This document shows positions 24,004 through 32,240 of a stretch of DNA of 52,923 nucleotides, piece by piece. The stretch comes from a virus: positions 1 to 52,923 of IMG/VR virus record IMGVR_UViG_3300037852_000044; one strand, 5' to 3'. Position 1 is the first letter of the stretch. The number at the start of each line of letters is the position of its first letter. The notes beneath the pieces are model-generated. The model was not told the DNA's origin. It worked only from the letters and a program-made list of their open reading frames with translations, and made no database searches. The translations under genes and the position numbers were made by a program.

Positions 24004-24088
24004 TGCGGGCTCCTACGGTCGGTGAGTGGTCTCTGCCCGGCCCGTAGCCAGCGGCGCTTGCTCTCGTGCGAATCCTAAGGAACTTGGT
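24004..24088 (-). promoter_or_regulatory. Leader element B, major capsid gene
   Basis: Contains the 27-base core at 24030-24056 and the 14-base segment at 24009-24022, both identical to element A. On the minus strand a TAGGAT box lies about 20 bases before the core and could act as a -10. No gene fits this 85-base gap. The core is GC-rich and may fold, but I see no perfect hairpin. Confidence 0.6.
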
Positions 24089-24259
24089 CTAACGGCCCGG
24101 TTGACGCTTCGTCGCTTTGAGGATGACTCCGCGACCGCCGAGCTTCGTCTGCTCGATCAGCGCCTCATGCTGCGAGGCGAACTCGCGCACTTCCTCACCG
24201 ATGACGCGGAGCTGCCAGACCGTCGTGTAACCGTTCGGCGGCTGGCCGCAACACGGCAC
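24089..24259 (-). CDS. 56-residue conserved-looking head-region protein
   Basis: GTG at 24257-24259, stop TAG at 24089. Begins MPCCGQPPNGYTTVWQLRVI, continues with an acidic helix and ends basic (ATKRQPGR). A Cys-Cys pair near the start could bind metal. It starts 4 bases after the protease stop and ends at the capsid leader, filling the gap exactly. Function unknown. Confidence 0.65.
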   Translation of the reverse strand: MPCCGQPPNGYTTVWQLRVIGEEVREFASQHEALIEQTKLGGRGVILKATKRQPGR

Positions 24260-24262
24260 AGC

Positions 24263-27200
24263 TCAGCCCGCCGAGCGGTTCCGGCGCGCCGCGAGATCGA
24301 CGCGTAGCCGTGCTCGGCGGATCGCTAACTCATCCTCGGTATCGATCGGCTTGCGGTTCATCACTTCGATTGCCGCCGCCGTCAAAGCTTGGAAGTCATC
24401 AATGCCGATCGTGCGGCCGGACGGCAGCGTGATCTCATGCAGCGACCGGCCTTCGGGGATTTCGAGCACGCCCGCCGCGACGAGCGATATCTGACTATCG
24501 CCGCTCATACCCACGACAGGTCGACGTACCGGGAACCCCGGTGTGTTGACCGCGAGCGCGGCAACGAGCCGGAGATGCCCGTCGAGTCCACGCCAGTCGC
24601 CGGAGATCGGCGAGCGCATGAGTTCCTCGATCTTCGCGGCGGGCGTGTCGTGAATGAGTTGACCGGCGATCTGGATGCCGTAATCGTCCTCATAGGCGCG
24701 GACGACCGCGACAGCGGTCGCGGTGTTGTCATAGTGCGCGAGCGCGGCGCGCATCCCGCCGCGTCCGGCATGTCCAGCGCCGAGCGTGATCTTGCCGACG
24801 TCGAGCAGACCTTCGTCGGTCTGCACCGGAGCAAGGTGGAAGTAGCTGTAATCGCCGCCTGGCGCGGGCGGGGCGGTGACGCATTTGCCTTCCATGATCT
24901 TGCCCGTGTGGCATTCGCCCCACGTCGCGAGATGCCCGAACACTTCGCCGGTCTCAGCGTTCACCGTCAGCGGCGTCGGACCCGGCAGTGTGTGCTGCCG
25001 GAAGTGCTTCGCGGTATACGGCCGGATCTCCGACGAAGCGAGCAGCGCGGACTCACTGCCGTCCATGCCGGGCTTGCCCGCCTCGTCCGGTACTGGGATG
25101 AGCCGTCCGACGTCAAGCGTCATGTCAGGTGGTTGCGTGCCGTCGCTGAGCGCATCCGGTGTGACGCTGACCGTGTTGTCGGTCGCGTTGATCTCTGAGA
25201 TGACGCCGGTCGCCGTAGCACCGTCCGAGCCGGTCCACGCGACCGGGTCGCCCACTCCGGCAGTGCTGCCGTCATCGAGAGCGACGCTCGTGCCGTCATC
25301 GCTGATCGTTGTCTTCTCCGGTGTCGCGCCTGCGAATGCCGCCGGGCCGCTCGGTCCGCTCACGATAGGTGCCTCCGTCGGTGCCGGGTTGATCGTCGTG
25401 CCGGGCAATGCCGGTACTTCATTCGTGATCCGCGCGTCAGCGAAGCTCGCGAAGCTCAGGATCGTCGCGCCGCCAAGCTCCCACGTCAGAGCAACTTCGG
25501 CGATGTCGGCGTCGAAGACCATCAGCGCCGGATCGACCGGCGCGCCGGTCTCAGCGTCGGCGTAGCCGATTTCATGCACCGCGAGATCGACGGAGATGAA
25601 ACCCATCCCAGCGTCGACTTGCGCCATTGCTTGCGCGGCGTCGAAGTTCAGATTCGGGTCGAGCCAGTCGCCGGACGCCCACAACTGGCTGCCACGGATC
25701 TCGACGGCGAGGATGCGACCGACCATGACCGCGCCGACATGCCCGAACTCGGCGTCCTTCTCTTGCCACTTCAACGGCTGCGGCAACGGCCGCACGGTGC
25801 CGCCGGTAGAGCTGATGACACGGCCGTCGCTGCTCGGCGTGTCGAGCAGCGCGATCGGGCCAGACCAAGTGATGCCTTCCGGTTCGAGCGCCTCCGGCGG
25901 CACACTCTCAGCCGGGGTATCGCCGCCGGTCGCCTCAGGTGCCGGAGCCGTGCTCGGTGCAGTCACAGGTGCCTCCGTTGCGGCGGTCATCGCGTCGCTG
26001 CCAGTATCGCCGGGCGAGTCCAGCGCGCCGTCGCCCGCCGCGACGATCTGCTGGCCGCCCCAGCCGACGATCAGACGGTTGAAGCTGATCTCACCGAGCA
26101 TCGAATCCGGTATGACGCTCGGGTCCGAACCGTATGCGACGGCGACGTGCGGTATCCAGATCGGGAACGTGTCGGACTCCGCGAGGCCGCACTGCGTGAG
26201 CGCCGCCGCTACCTGTTCGTGGATCTGCGATAACGCCTCGGATTGCACGAGCAGCACCGCGCACGGCTCGCGCTCATCGCTCGCCGGGTTGAAGTGTGCC
26301 GTCGCGAACGCGTCGGCGGTGATCTCCGGTTTGAGCATCGAGAGCGCTGTGATGAGCGCGGCTTGCTGCTGCGGCGTGTAGCTCGTTGCTGGTTCGGCGA
26401 GATAGGCGAGTGTGCAGTGAAAGCCCGGCGGGTCCGGTGTCGGCACGCCCGGCAGTGTCCGGAGCGCGCTGTCATCGCCTGCGCCGAGTCCGAGCATGAC
26501 GGCGACGCCGGTTTGAGCAGCGGCAGCGGGTGCGCCCAGTCCCTCTCTGCTGTCAAACGCTGTGAGGCCCGCGTTTATCTGGGACTCGGCCGCTGCTGCC
26601 GTCATGTTCGTGTCGGCTTGATCGGTGAGATCGGCTTCGGTCTGATCGGCTTCACTCCCACCGTTATCCCCAGAGTTATCCCCACTTGTGGATACGTCGG
26701 GGAACGCATAGGTGAGGGTGCATCGGCAATTACAGACCTGAGCCGCGCCGCCCGCCGGATCACCAGGCCCGTTCATCTCATCGCCGCCGACGTCGAACAT
26801 CTCGCTTAGCCCGACGGTCGTCCCGTCGACGTCGACATGGTCCTGTCGGGTGAGGGAATCCTCGGTCGCGAGCCATGTCTTCTCCCCGGCCATGTTCTCG
26901 CTGTCGGCGATCGCGCTCATTGAGGCGAGGCTGCCCTGATTGTTCGCGCCGACGGTCTCCGTGCGTGCGATGAGATCCGCGCGGTTCGCCCAGCTCGGGT
27001 AACCGTTGTCGAGCATGTTCTGCACCAGCCAGCTCGCATCAGAGACGCTCGTGCCGCGCGTCGCAGCGGCCGCTTCGAGTTGAGTCCGGAGTTGTGACGT
27101 GATCGAGTCCGGAATGTTGACTAGCTCTTGACGGCGCGAGGCGAGCCAGTCATTGCGCCACGTCACGAGCGAGTCCTGCACGCCGGGCCGCGCCATACCC

Positions 27201-27523
27201 GCTTGCAAGATCGGGATGAGCTGCGCTTTGAGCGCGGGCATGATCGTCCGGTCGAGAATGTCACCGAACAGGCCGCCCTGATCTAGCTCGTCGAGCAGCG
27301 CGGCCGCGTCCTCATCGGTGAAGTCGTCGCCGGAGCCGTCATCGACCGGCGCGGCAGCGGTGAGCACTTTCGAGCGTGCCGCATGCTTCCGCAAGATCGA
27401 CAGGTAATCATTGATCGCCTGCTCGACGTGCGGCCGCAGCTCCGCTTCGCCTTTCGCGAACCGCGACCACGCCTGCCGGGCGAACACGGCGCGACGCTGC
27501 GCGGTCATCGCGACGCGGCTCAT
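24263..27523 (-). CDS. MuF / 2H-phosphoesterase / capsid maturation protease fusion
   Basis: 1086 residues. Residues ~180-272 form the MuF minor-head domain (RTETVGANNQGSL, KTWLATEDSLTRQDHVDVDG, then a Cys-rich CNCRC). Residues ~338-495 look like a 2H phosphoesterase: H369-C-T371 in FHCTLAYL and H459-V-A461 in IPHVAVAYG, with the second Thr/Ser replaced by Ala. Residues ~550-700 match actinophage prohead protease (GRVISSTGGTVRPLP, FGHVGAVMVGRI with H595, GFISVDL with S644). A further conserved part at ~840-1000 includes GHLATWGECHTG. Linkers are Ala/Thr/Pro-rich. MuF-protease fusions are known in phages; the 2H insert is unusual. Confidence 0.8.
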   Translation of the reverse strand: MSRVAMTAQRRAVFARQAWSRFAKGEAELRPHVEQAINDYLSILRKHAARSKVLTAAAPVDDGSGDDFTDEDAAALLDELDQGGLFGDILDRTIMPALKAQLIPILQAGMARPGVQDSLVTWRNDWLASRRQELVNIPDSITSQLRTQLEAAAATRGTSVSDASWLVQNMLDNGYPSWANRADLIARTETVGANNQGSLASMSAIADSENMAGEKTWLATEDSLTRQDHVDVDGTTVGLSEMFDVGGDEMNGPGDPAGGAAQVCNCRCTLTYAFPDVSTSGDNSGDNGGSEADQTEADLTDQADTNMTAAAAESQINAGLTAFDSREGLGAPAAAAQTGVAVMLGLGAGDDSALRTLPGVPTPDPPGFHCTLAYLAEPATSYTPQQQAALITALSMLKPEITADAFATAHFNPASDEREPCAVLLVQSEALSQIHEQVAAALTQCGLAESDTFPIWIPHVAVAYGSDPSVIPDSMLGEISFNRLIVGWGGQQIVAAGDGALDSPGDTGSDAMTAATEAPVTAPSTAPAPEATGGDTPAESVPPEALEPEGITWSGPIALLDTPSSDGRVISSTGGTVRPLPQPLKWQEKDAEFGHVGAVMVGRILAVEIRGSQLWASGDWLDPNLNFDAAQAMAQVDAGMGFISVDLAVHEIGYADAETGAPVDPALMVFDADIAEVALTWELGGATILSFASFADARITNEVPALPGTTINPAPTEAPIVSGPSGPAAFAGATPEKTTISDDGTSVALDDGSTAGVGDPVAWTGSDGATATGVISEINATDNTVSVTPDALSDGTQPPDMTLDVGRLIPVPDEAGKPGMDGSESALLASSEIRPYTAKHFRQHTLPGPTPLTVNAETGEVFGHLATWGECHTGKIMEGKCVTAPPAPGGDYSYFHLAPVQTDEGLLDVGKITLGAGHAGRGGMRAALAHYDNTATAVAVVRAYEDDYGIQIAGQLIHDTPAAKIEELMRSPISGDWRGLDGHLRLVAALAVNTPGFPVRRPVVGMSGDSQISLVAAGVLEIPEGRSLHEITLPSGRTIGIDDFQALTAAAIEVMNRKPIDTEDELAIRRARLRVDLAARRNRSAG

Positions 27524-27903
27524 ACGGCCCGCCTGATACCGGGCTCGAAGTCACGGACGCCGACGGCCGCCGCGAGAATCGGACTCAGCCGCGTCGCGGC
27601 ATGCGGCATGCTCATCAGCAGCAATGAACGGGTGTAGGAATCCAGAGTGCCGACCCACACGTCGACGTCGACGCCGAGCTGATGCCGCGAGCACAACGCC
27701 GGGCAGAGCGTCCATGCGTCGGCGAGCGCGGCTTCGATCTTCTCTTCACTGATCGACACCAGCTCGTAAGCCCGGTGTCGGTCGCGCATCGGGACGTACT
27801 TCGTCCGGCGCGAGATCGACCGCGAGTATGCCCGCTGACACGCCGTCATCACCAGCACGTCGGAGACCGCGAGCAGCACATCGAAGCGGTGCCGCCCGGT
27901 CAT
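27520..27903 (-). CDS. Protein between portal and MuF/protease
   Basis: 127 residues with 4-bp overlaps on both sides (portal stop side and protease start). Starts with a hydrophobic/helical part and contains CPALCSRHQLGVDVDVWVGTLDSY. Position suggests a portal-associated or head assembly protein. No family recognised. Confidence 0.65.
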   Translation of the reverse strand: MTGRHRFDVLLAVSDVLVMTACQRAYSRSISRRTKYVPMRDRHRAYELVSISEEKIEAALADAWTLCPALCSRHQLGVDVDVWVGTLDSYTRSLLLMSMPHAATRLSPILAAAVGVRDFEPGIRRAV

Positions 27904-29474
27904 GGCCCAGCGGCTCCCTGATCCGGGGTAGACGGCGGCCCGGCCGTAAGCGCAGGTGGTGCCTGCCGTGCCGCTGGCATCGACGTGGCGGCCGCTACGG
28001 CGGCTCCTGCGCCCGGAGCGCCGGGCACCGCCGGAGCCGGGGCGACGGAGATGTCAGGGAAGAGCAGCGCGAGCGTCGGTGCCAGCTCTTCGAGCGTGAT
28101 CGGATTGCCGCGAGCGAGAATGTCGAACACGAGCCGCCGGGCACGCTCAGCGTTGTCGGCGATATCAGCTTCAGAGAAGCCGAGGACCGCCATATATGCG
28201 GTCTCCTTCAGCGTCCCGGCGGTGTACGCCTTCTGTGCGTTGTCGACGGTGACTTGATTCGGCAGCAGTTTGTCGAGATCGAAGTTCACCGCGAAGAGCC
28301 CCGGCGGGCGGCCGCGCATCCGCAACGCTGGGCGCAGGTAATAATGCGTGATCGCGTCGGCGATCAGTTCGAGCTTCGGCGCGAGATACGCCCGAGCGAA
28401 GTCCTCGGTGATCGTCCATGCGGTCCAGTGATTCGCCGTCTCTAGCCCGAGCAGGATCGCCGGGGGCAAGTTCATCCCCACCGCGAGCCGCTCGACGCAC
28501 GCGCGCCGCAACGGCTCGATCATCGCGTCGAGATCCTTGCCGAACTCCATGTGGAAAATGTTCTTGATGTGCTCGCCCTTGACGACGCTCACCATCGGCA
28601 CCACAGCCGACGCACTGTCAGGATCACGAATCGGCGCGGTCATCGCCTCAGTGATGAGATCGAGCCACCCGGCCGCGCCCTGACTGAGCGACTTCACTTG
28701 CGTCGTGTCATTCGGCGTCGCGGAACGCACCGGCGGCAACGTGATCTCTTCCGGTATCCACAAGATCCCCGCCGACGCGAGCCGCGACTTCACCGTCGCG
28801 GACACCATCGCCGTCAGCGCGGCGAGTTCACGGAGCACCGGCAGCATCGACCGCGTCGCGGAGTCCGCTTCCCAGCGCCGCTTCGGATGCGGCTGCCAGA
28901 TGCGGATCAGCAGCTCATTCTCCGTATCGATCGGACGCGGCATGCCGTTGATCTGCTGCACCATGATCCGGTTGCCGCCCGCTGATGTGACTTCCGTCGT
29001 CGCGAGCACTTCCCAATCAGCGCCGTCGATATCCGGGTTGTCCGTCGCGAGCACCCATGAGTCCCCGGCGACGTCGAGATGCCGGTAAAGCTGCGCGAGC
29101 GCTTGCGACTGGCCGGTCGAGCCGCCGAAGAGCTGATTCATGATGTCCGCGACGTCCGGATCTTTACTCGGCTGCGTGCCGAGTTCCCCGGTGACCGGGT
29201 CGACATCGACGCCGATGAGCCGCGACCGGGAGAGGTTATGCGCGCCGATGTTCACCCCGGAGTGGAACTCCGGGCAAGTGTCATAGTGCAGCCAAGCCTC
29301 TTGCTGCCAGTCGGTGCCGCCCCAGCGAATGTTCTGATAGCCCATCGTGACGCGGACGTTGATCGCCGCCGCGACCAGGCTCGCGGTCGACCGACTCGAC
29401 TCCGCGACATCAGTGACCGCCTGCCGGGCGGCGCGCCGCTCACGCCGATTACGAGGCACGGCGACCATCGTCAT
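27900..29474 (-). CDS. Portal protein
   Basis: 524 residues, ATG at 29472-29474 with GGAGG upstream and a 4-bp overlap with the preceding stop. It has the portal pattern: a basic start (RNRRERRAARQ), WLHYDTCPEFHSGVNIGAHNLSR (entry to the wing), IRIWQPHPKRRWEADSA, a long helical stem region with RRACVERLAVGMNLPPAILLG, and a Pro/Ala-rich C-terminus. It forms the dodecameric ring at the head vertex and sits next to the protease and capsid genes. Confidence 0.9.
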   Translation of the reverse strand: MTMVAVPRNRRERRAARQAVTDVAESSRSTASLVAAAINVRVTMGYQNIRWGGTDWQQEAWLHYDTCPEFHSGVNIGAHNLSRSRLIGVDVDPVTGELGTQPSKDPDVADIMNQLFGGSTGQSQALAQLYRHLDVAGDSWVLATDNPDIDGADWEVLATTEVTSAGGNRIMVQQINGMPRPIDTENELLIRIWQPHPKRRWEADSATRSMLPVLRELAALTAMVSATVKSRLASAGILWIPEEITLPPVRSATPNDTTQVKSLSQGAAGWLDLITEAMTAPIRDPDSASAVVPMVSVVKGEHIKNIFHMEFGKDLDAMIEPLRRACVERLAVGMNLPPAILLGLETANHWTAWTITEDFARAYLAPKLELIADAITHYYLRPALRMRGRPPGLFAVNFDLDKLLPNQVTVDNAQKAYTAGTLKETAYMAVLGFSEADIADNAERARRLVFDILARGNPITLEELAPTLALLFPDISVAPAPAVPGAPGAGAAVAAATSMPAARQAPPALTAGPPSTPDQGAAGP

Positions 29475-29779
29475 TGCCGGACCTCCACGCCCTTCACGAT
29501 CTGAGCGAGCACGCCGGTCAGCATCGACGACGCGAGCGCGAGCAGCGCGATCTGCACCGGCCAGAACTGATGCCACGCATAGGTCACCCCGGCGACCGCG
29601 CCCGAGACATAGATCGACGCGCACCACGGGCACGTCACCATGAACGCGACGCCGTCCGAGCCGTGCCGCTGAATGAACGCGCGCGGCGCGTCGAAGATCA
29701 CGTCGTCAGTGACGAGCCGTGTGAGCCGCGCCGTTGCGAGGGCTGCGAGGGCGACGAGCAGCCAGACGGCGTGAATCAC
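29471..29779 (-). CDS. DUF1360-type membrane protein
   Basis: 102 residues. Starts with a membrane helix (VWLLVALAALATARLTRLV), has LTRLVTDD then TCPWCASIYVSG, and ends with a second hydrophobic segment. The RLxxxD-x-I…PR…CPWC pattern matches DUF1360, a small membrane family common in phages. Located just upstream of the portal; function unknown. Confidence 0.75.
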   Translation of the reverse strand: MIHAVWLLVALAALATARLTRLVTDDVIFDAPRAFIQRHGSDGVAFMVTCPWCASIYVSGAVAGVTYAWHQFWPVQIALLALASSMLTGVLAQIVKGVEVRQ

Positions 29780-29813
29780 CGCCTAAGTGTCTCGGAGCCG
29801 GTCTAGTAACGCA

Positions 29814-29843
29814 CGAGAGCCCCGCCCGAAGGCGAGGCTCTCG
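29814..29843 (-). terminator. Hairpin terminator with TTCG tetraloop
   Basis: Minus strand: CGAGAGCC, one mismatch, CGCC, loop TTCG, GGCG, GGCTCTCG. The inner UUCG-type loop makes a very stable RNA hairpin. It lies between a 71-residue gene and the DUF1360 gene and probably ends the small unit started at the 30.46 kb promoter. Confidence 0.7.
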
Positions 29844-29864
29844 GAGCAGCACCGGCCGCTGGCG

Positions 29865-30080
29865 CTAATGCTCCCACACGTCGGCGAGCAGCTTGCGCTG
29901 CTCCGGCCGAAGACTCATGAACGCCGAGCATGGAAGGCTCATGACCTCACGCGGCGACAGGCGGCGGGCGAAGTGCAGGCGTCCGGTGTAGACGTCGCGG
30001 TGCAGCCGGTAGCCGAGACGCCGGGCACGGGTGGCTGAGATCAGGATCATCGCAGCGAAGGCGAGCAGTTCGAGGATCAT
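29865..30080 (-). CDS. 71-residue single-helix membrane protein
   Basis: ATG at 30078-30080 overlapping the upstream stop (ATGA). Begins MILELLAFAAMILISATRARR, a membrane helix with positive-inside flank, followed by an Arg/His-rich cytoplasmic part (YRLHRDVYTGRLHFARR). Ends just before the hairpin. Function unknown. Confidence 0.65.
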   Translation of the reverse strand: MILELLAFAAMILISATRARRLGYRLHRDVYTGRLHFARRLSPREVMSLPCSAFMSLRPEQRKLLADVWEH

Positions 30081-30427
30081 CGCGCGGGCACCCACGGCTC
30101 AACCTGGCTCGCTGCGTCGCACAGAGCGCAGAGATCCGGGTCGCTCGCAAGCAGTGTGGCGTCGCATCCGACGCATGTCTTGCCGATCGGCGCGGGGAAA
30201 ATCACGTAGCCCCAGATGCCGACGATCTGATCGCCGCCGCCGTCATAGACGTGAATCGCGCCGGTCGAGCCGGTCGCGCGAGCGAGATCATGTGCGGCTT
30301 CGATGACGTGCTCAGCTTCGCCCCGGTCCGGGTCGTTGTCGAAGACGATCGCGCCGATGGTCGGCTCGTCGCCTTCCCAGCGGAAGATGTGGCTCGCGCC
30401 GGGCTGCGTGTAGGTCACTCGGGTCAT
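30077..30427 (-). CDS. Zinc-ribbon protein under dyad promoter
   Basis: 116 residues, ATG at 30425-30427 with AAGGAGA seven bases upstream. Contains an ordered alpha/beta part (GAIVFDNDPDRGEAEHVIEAAH, IHVYDGGGDQIVG) and a C-terminal CVGC…CALC zinc ribbon. First gene after promoter copy 3, in the middle of the late region. Function unknown; could be regulatory. Confidence 0.7.
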   Translation of the reverse strand: MTRVTYTQPGASHIFRWEGDEPTIGAIVFDNDPDRGEAEHVIEAAHDLARATGSTGAIHVYDGGGDQIVGIWGYVIFPAPIGKTCVGCDATLLASDPDLCALCDAASQVEPWVPAR

Positions 30428-30480
30428 CTCGGTTCTCCTTCGGGGTGGGTTCGTTCTGTCGGTATGAGTCCGACAATAGC
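30428..30480 (-). promoter_or_regulatory. Promoter/dyad/leader module, copy 3
   Basis: TATTGT box (30473-30478), perfect dyad GTCGG-N7-CCGAC at 30458-30474, AACCCACCCCG leader and AAGGAGAAC. Same arrangement as copies before early genes, although this one lies inside the terminase-portal interval. Confidence 0.8.
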
Positions 30481-30501
30481 GCATGCCGGGGCTAGGCGGC
30501 A

Positions 30502-30672
30502 CTAGATAGCGGATTCCGGCGGCCCAGCATCGACATCGGACCGCCAGAGCCCCGGAATCACGGGGATTTCCTCAGTCGGCGGGCCGCCGTCCGGCTCGCC
30601 GTGATGCTCCCGGTAGCCGACCCCAGTGACGATCGTGAAGATCAGCCAGACCGCACGGCCGAACCGCTTCAT
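30502..30672 (-). CDS. 56-residue small protein
   Basis: ATG at 30670-30672 overlapping the upstream stop by 4 bp, stop TAG at 30502. Starts MKRFGRAVWLIFTIVTGVGY, a short possible membrane segment, then an acidic/proline-rich part ending GPPESAI. Stops 22 bases before the dyad promoter. Function unknown. Confidence 0.6.
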   Translation of the reverse strand: MKRFGRAVWLIFTIVTGVGYREHHGEPDGGPPTEEIPVIPGLWRSDVDAGPPESAI

Positions 30673-30887
30673 AGCGCGCGCCTAGCAGCGCCAGGGCCGA
30701 ACCCGCTCGGCCGCCGCTCTTCATACGGCTCGACGCGCTGATCCCACGGCGGCGGCGGCGACGCGGTCAGATCCGCCGACTGCGCGCCTGCGACCAGCGA
30801 TGCGTCTTTCGCGGCGTCCTCATCTCGCGCATCGTCGCCCGTGCAGATCAGGAACGAGCGGTGCCGCGTCGTCAGGTGCAGCCGCAT
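30669..30887 (-). CDS. 72-residue hypothetical protein
   Basis: ATG with GAGG upstream. N-terminal half is ordered (LTTRHRSFLICTGDDARDED); the rest is Pro/Arg-rich and probably disordered. Overlaps the next gene by 4 bp. No family recognised. Confidence 0.55.
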   Translation of the reverse strand: MRLHLTTRHRSFLICTGDDARDEDAAKDASLVAGAQSADLTASPPPPWDQRVEPYEERRPSGFGPGAARRAL

Positions 30888-30897
30888 GACCGCCTCG

Positions 30898-31443
30898 CTA
30901 GCTAGCCGTGGCGGTCTTCGCTGCCGCTTGCAGCATCGTCGTGTGAATCACGTCGACACGAGCGCGAGCACGGGCGGCGACCATCGGATCGCGGATCACC
31001 GTGAGCTGATTGTCCTGCTTGCTCTCCCCGGAATCCGACCAGTTCGTGCTGCCTTCGATGACGTCAAGGCCGTCGACGATGACCATCTTCAGGTGCATGA
31101 TTGCGCCCTTCTCGCTCCGGCCGACCGCTACCGATGACGCCGGGTAGTTCGACTGGGCGAGTAGCGCCTTTTCATGCACTCCGGACGCTTGGGAGCTGTC
31201 GAGGGTGAGCTGGACGAACAGATGCTCGGTGTTGAGCTTCTCCGTCAGCGCGGCGGCGAGATCATCATCGTCGAAGCCATACATCGCGACGACGAGGGAT
31301 TGGGTCGCGGACTTGATGACGTCGACGAGCGCGCCGTGAACGTCATCGACTGGGGAAAAGAACCGGCGTTCGTTGTCCGGATAGCCGGGTGCGAAGCCTT
31401 GCGGGCAGTGCTTGTCGAGCAGCGAGAGCGACGCGAGTGACAT
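30898..31443 (-). CDS. Phospholipase D-like (HKD) protein
   Basis: 181 residues with one PLD catalytic motif: H117-x-K119-x4-D124 (HLKMVIVD) followed by GSTNWSDSG, then …QDNQLTVI. The N-terminal strand-helix ([18 protein letters not shown]) also fits the family. Single-HKD members such as Nuc act as dimers and cut phosphodiester bonds in nucleic acids or phospholipids. No signal peptide. Lies between terminase and portal genes, so DNA processing, packaging-linked or host-attack roles are possible but unproven. Confidence 0.85.
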   Translation of the reverse strand: MSLASLSLLDKHCPQGFAPGYPDNERRFFSPVDDVHGALVDVIKSATQSLVVAMYGFDDDDLAAALTEKLNTEHLFVQLTLDSSQASGVHEKALLAQSNYPASSVAVGRSEKGAIMHLKMVIVDGLDVIEGSTNWSDSGESKQDNQLTVIRDPMVAARARARVDVIHTTMLQAAAKTATAS

Positions 31444-31445
31444 CG

Positions 31446-31763
31446 CTACGGGCCAGGAGCCGGTGCTGGCGGCGGGTCGTCCTTCGCGACGGCGGCGGCG
31501 AGCGCAGCCTGAGCGGCCTTCACGGAGGCATCCATCGCGTCGAGATCTGCTTGCGGGACGGTGCCGCCTGCGGCGATCGTCGCGAGCGCTGCGGCGAGCT
31601 TCGCCGCAAGATCGTCGAGTGCGGTCGTCGCGCCGGTCACGGCGGTCGTCAGAGTTGCCACATCGGCTACGAGCTGGGAGTCAGCGGCCATGAGTTGCTC
31701 CATCTTCTCGTCGAGTTGAGCGAGCCGGTCGAGGATCATCCGGAACGGCGACTGACGCGGCAC
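31446..31763 (-). CDS. Ala-rich coiled-coil protein
   Basis: 105 residues from a GTG start (an ATG at 31737-31739 is the alternative). Heptad-like helix through [16 protein letters not shown] and on to [14 protein letters not shown], then a Pro-rich tail. It ends 3 bases before the HKD gene. A structural or partner protein is possible. Confidence 0.65.
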   Translation of the reverse strand: MPRQSPFRMILDRLAQLDEKMEQLMAADSQLVADVATLTTAVTGATTALDDLAAKLAAALATIAAGGTVPQADLDAMDASVKAAQAALAAAVAKDDPPPAPAPGP

Positions 31764-31806
31764 AGTTCCCAGTCTGCCCGCGCCGGTCTAACTCGGTGAG
31801 ACCGCG

Positions 31807-31896
31807 CTAGAACGCGCCGTGAGCGTGCAACACGAGCAGGCCCACGACGACAACGATGACCACGACGGCGGCCCAAAACGCTTCGCGCGCGCTCAT
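31807..31896 (-). CDS. 29-residue single-pass membrane peptide
   Basis: ATG at 31894-31896: MSAREAFWAAVVVIVVVVGL then VLHAHGAF. It consists almost entirely of one membrane helix. Fills the gap between two other small genes. A longer upstream reading is Arg-rich and unlikely. Short, so moderate confidence. Confidence 0.5.
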   Translation of the reverse strand: MSAREAFWAAVVVIVVVVGLLVLHAHGAF

Positions 31897-31921
31897 AGGC
31901 CGCACTTTAGTCCCGCCCGGT

Positions 31922-32161
31922 CTAGTCGCCCATGCCCTCCTGGCCCTTCGGCGCAGGCGAGAAGTCCACGTAGTATTCCTCGCCGACATCGAACTGCTCG
32001 ATCGCTAGTTCGTTGCGGATCGACATCTCGATCGTGCCCGCAGGTGTGGCCGACGCCCACTTCTTGTTGTCCTCGCCACGGGTCACCGCCGACAGCCGCA
32101 CCTTGCCGCCGCCGATCATCTTCGAGATCTCCGTGCAGTAGAACTTTGCCCTGACGCTCAT
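31922..32161 (-). CDS. 79-residue conserved phage protein
   Basis: ATG at 32159-32161 with GGAGG upstream. Sequence SVRAKFYCTEISKMIGGGKV, then LSAVTRGEDNKKWASATPAG and IEMSIRN…F-D-V-G-E-E-Y-Y-V-D-F-S-P-A. This pattern recurs in many phage hypothetical proteins near the terminase; its function is unknown. Confidence 0.7.
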   Translation of the reverse strand: MSVRAKFYCTEISKMIGGGKVRLSAVTRGEDNKKWASATPAGTIEMSIRNELAIEQFDVGEEYYVDFSPAPKGQEGMGD

Positions 32162-32240
32162 CGCAGCCTCCAGCTGCTCGAAGGGATGAAAACACCTGAG
32201 CGGCTGCGAGGGGACGAAGGTCCAACCCGACCGATGCTCA

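Noticed and set aside
29780-29864. tRNA gene in the gap before the DUF1360 gene
   Set aside because: The structure is a single hairpin with a tetraloop; no cloverleaf or TψC-like sequence. I found no tRNA elsewhere, though a dedicated scan was not possible.
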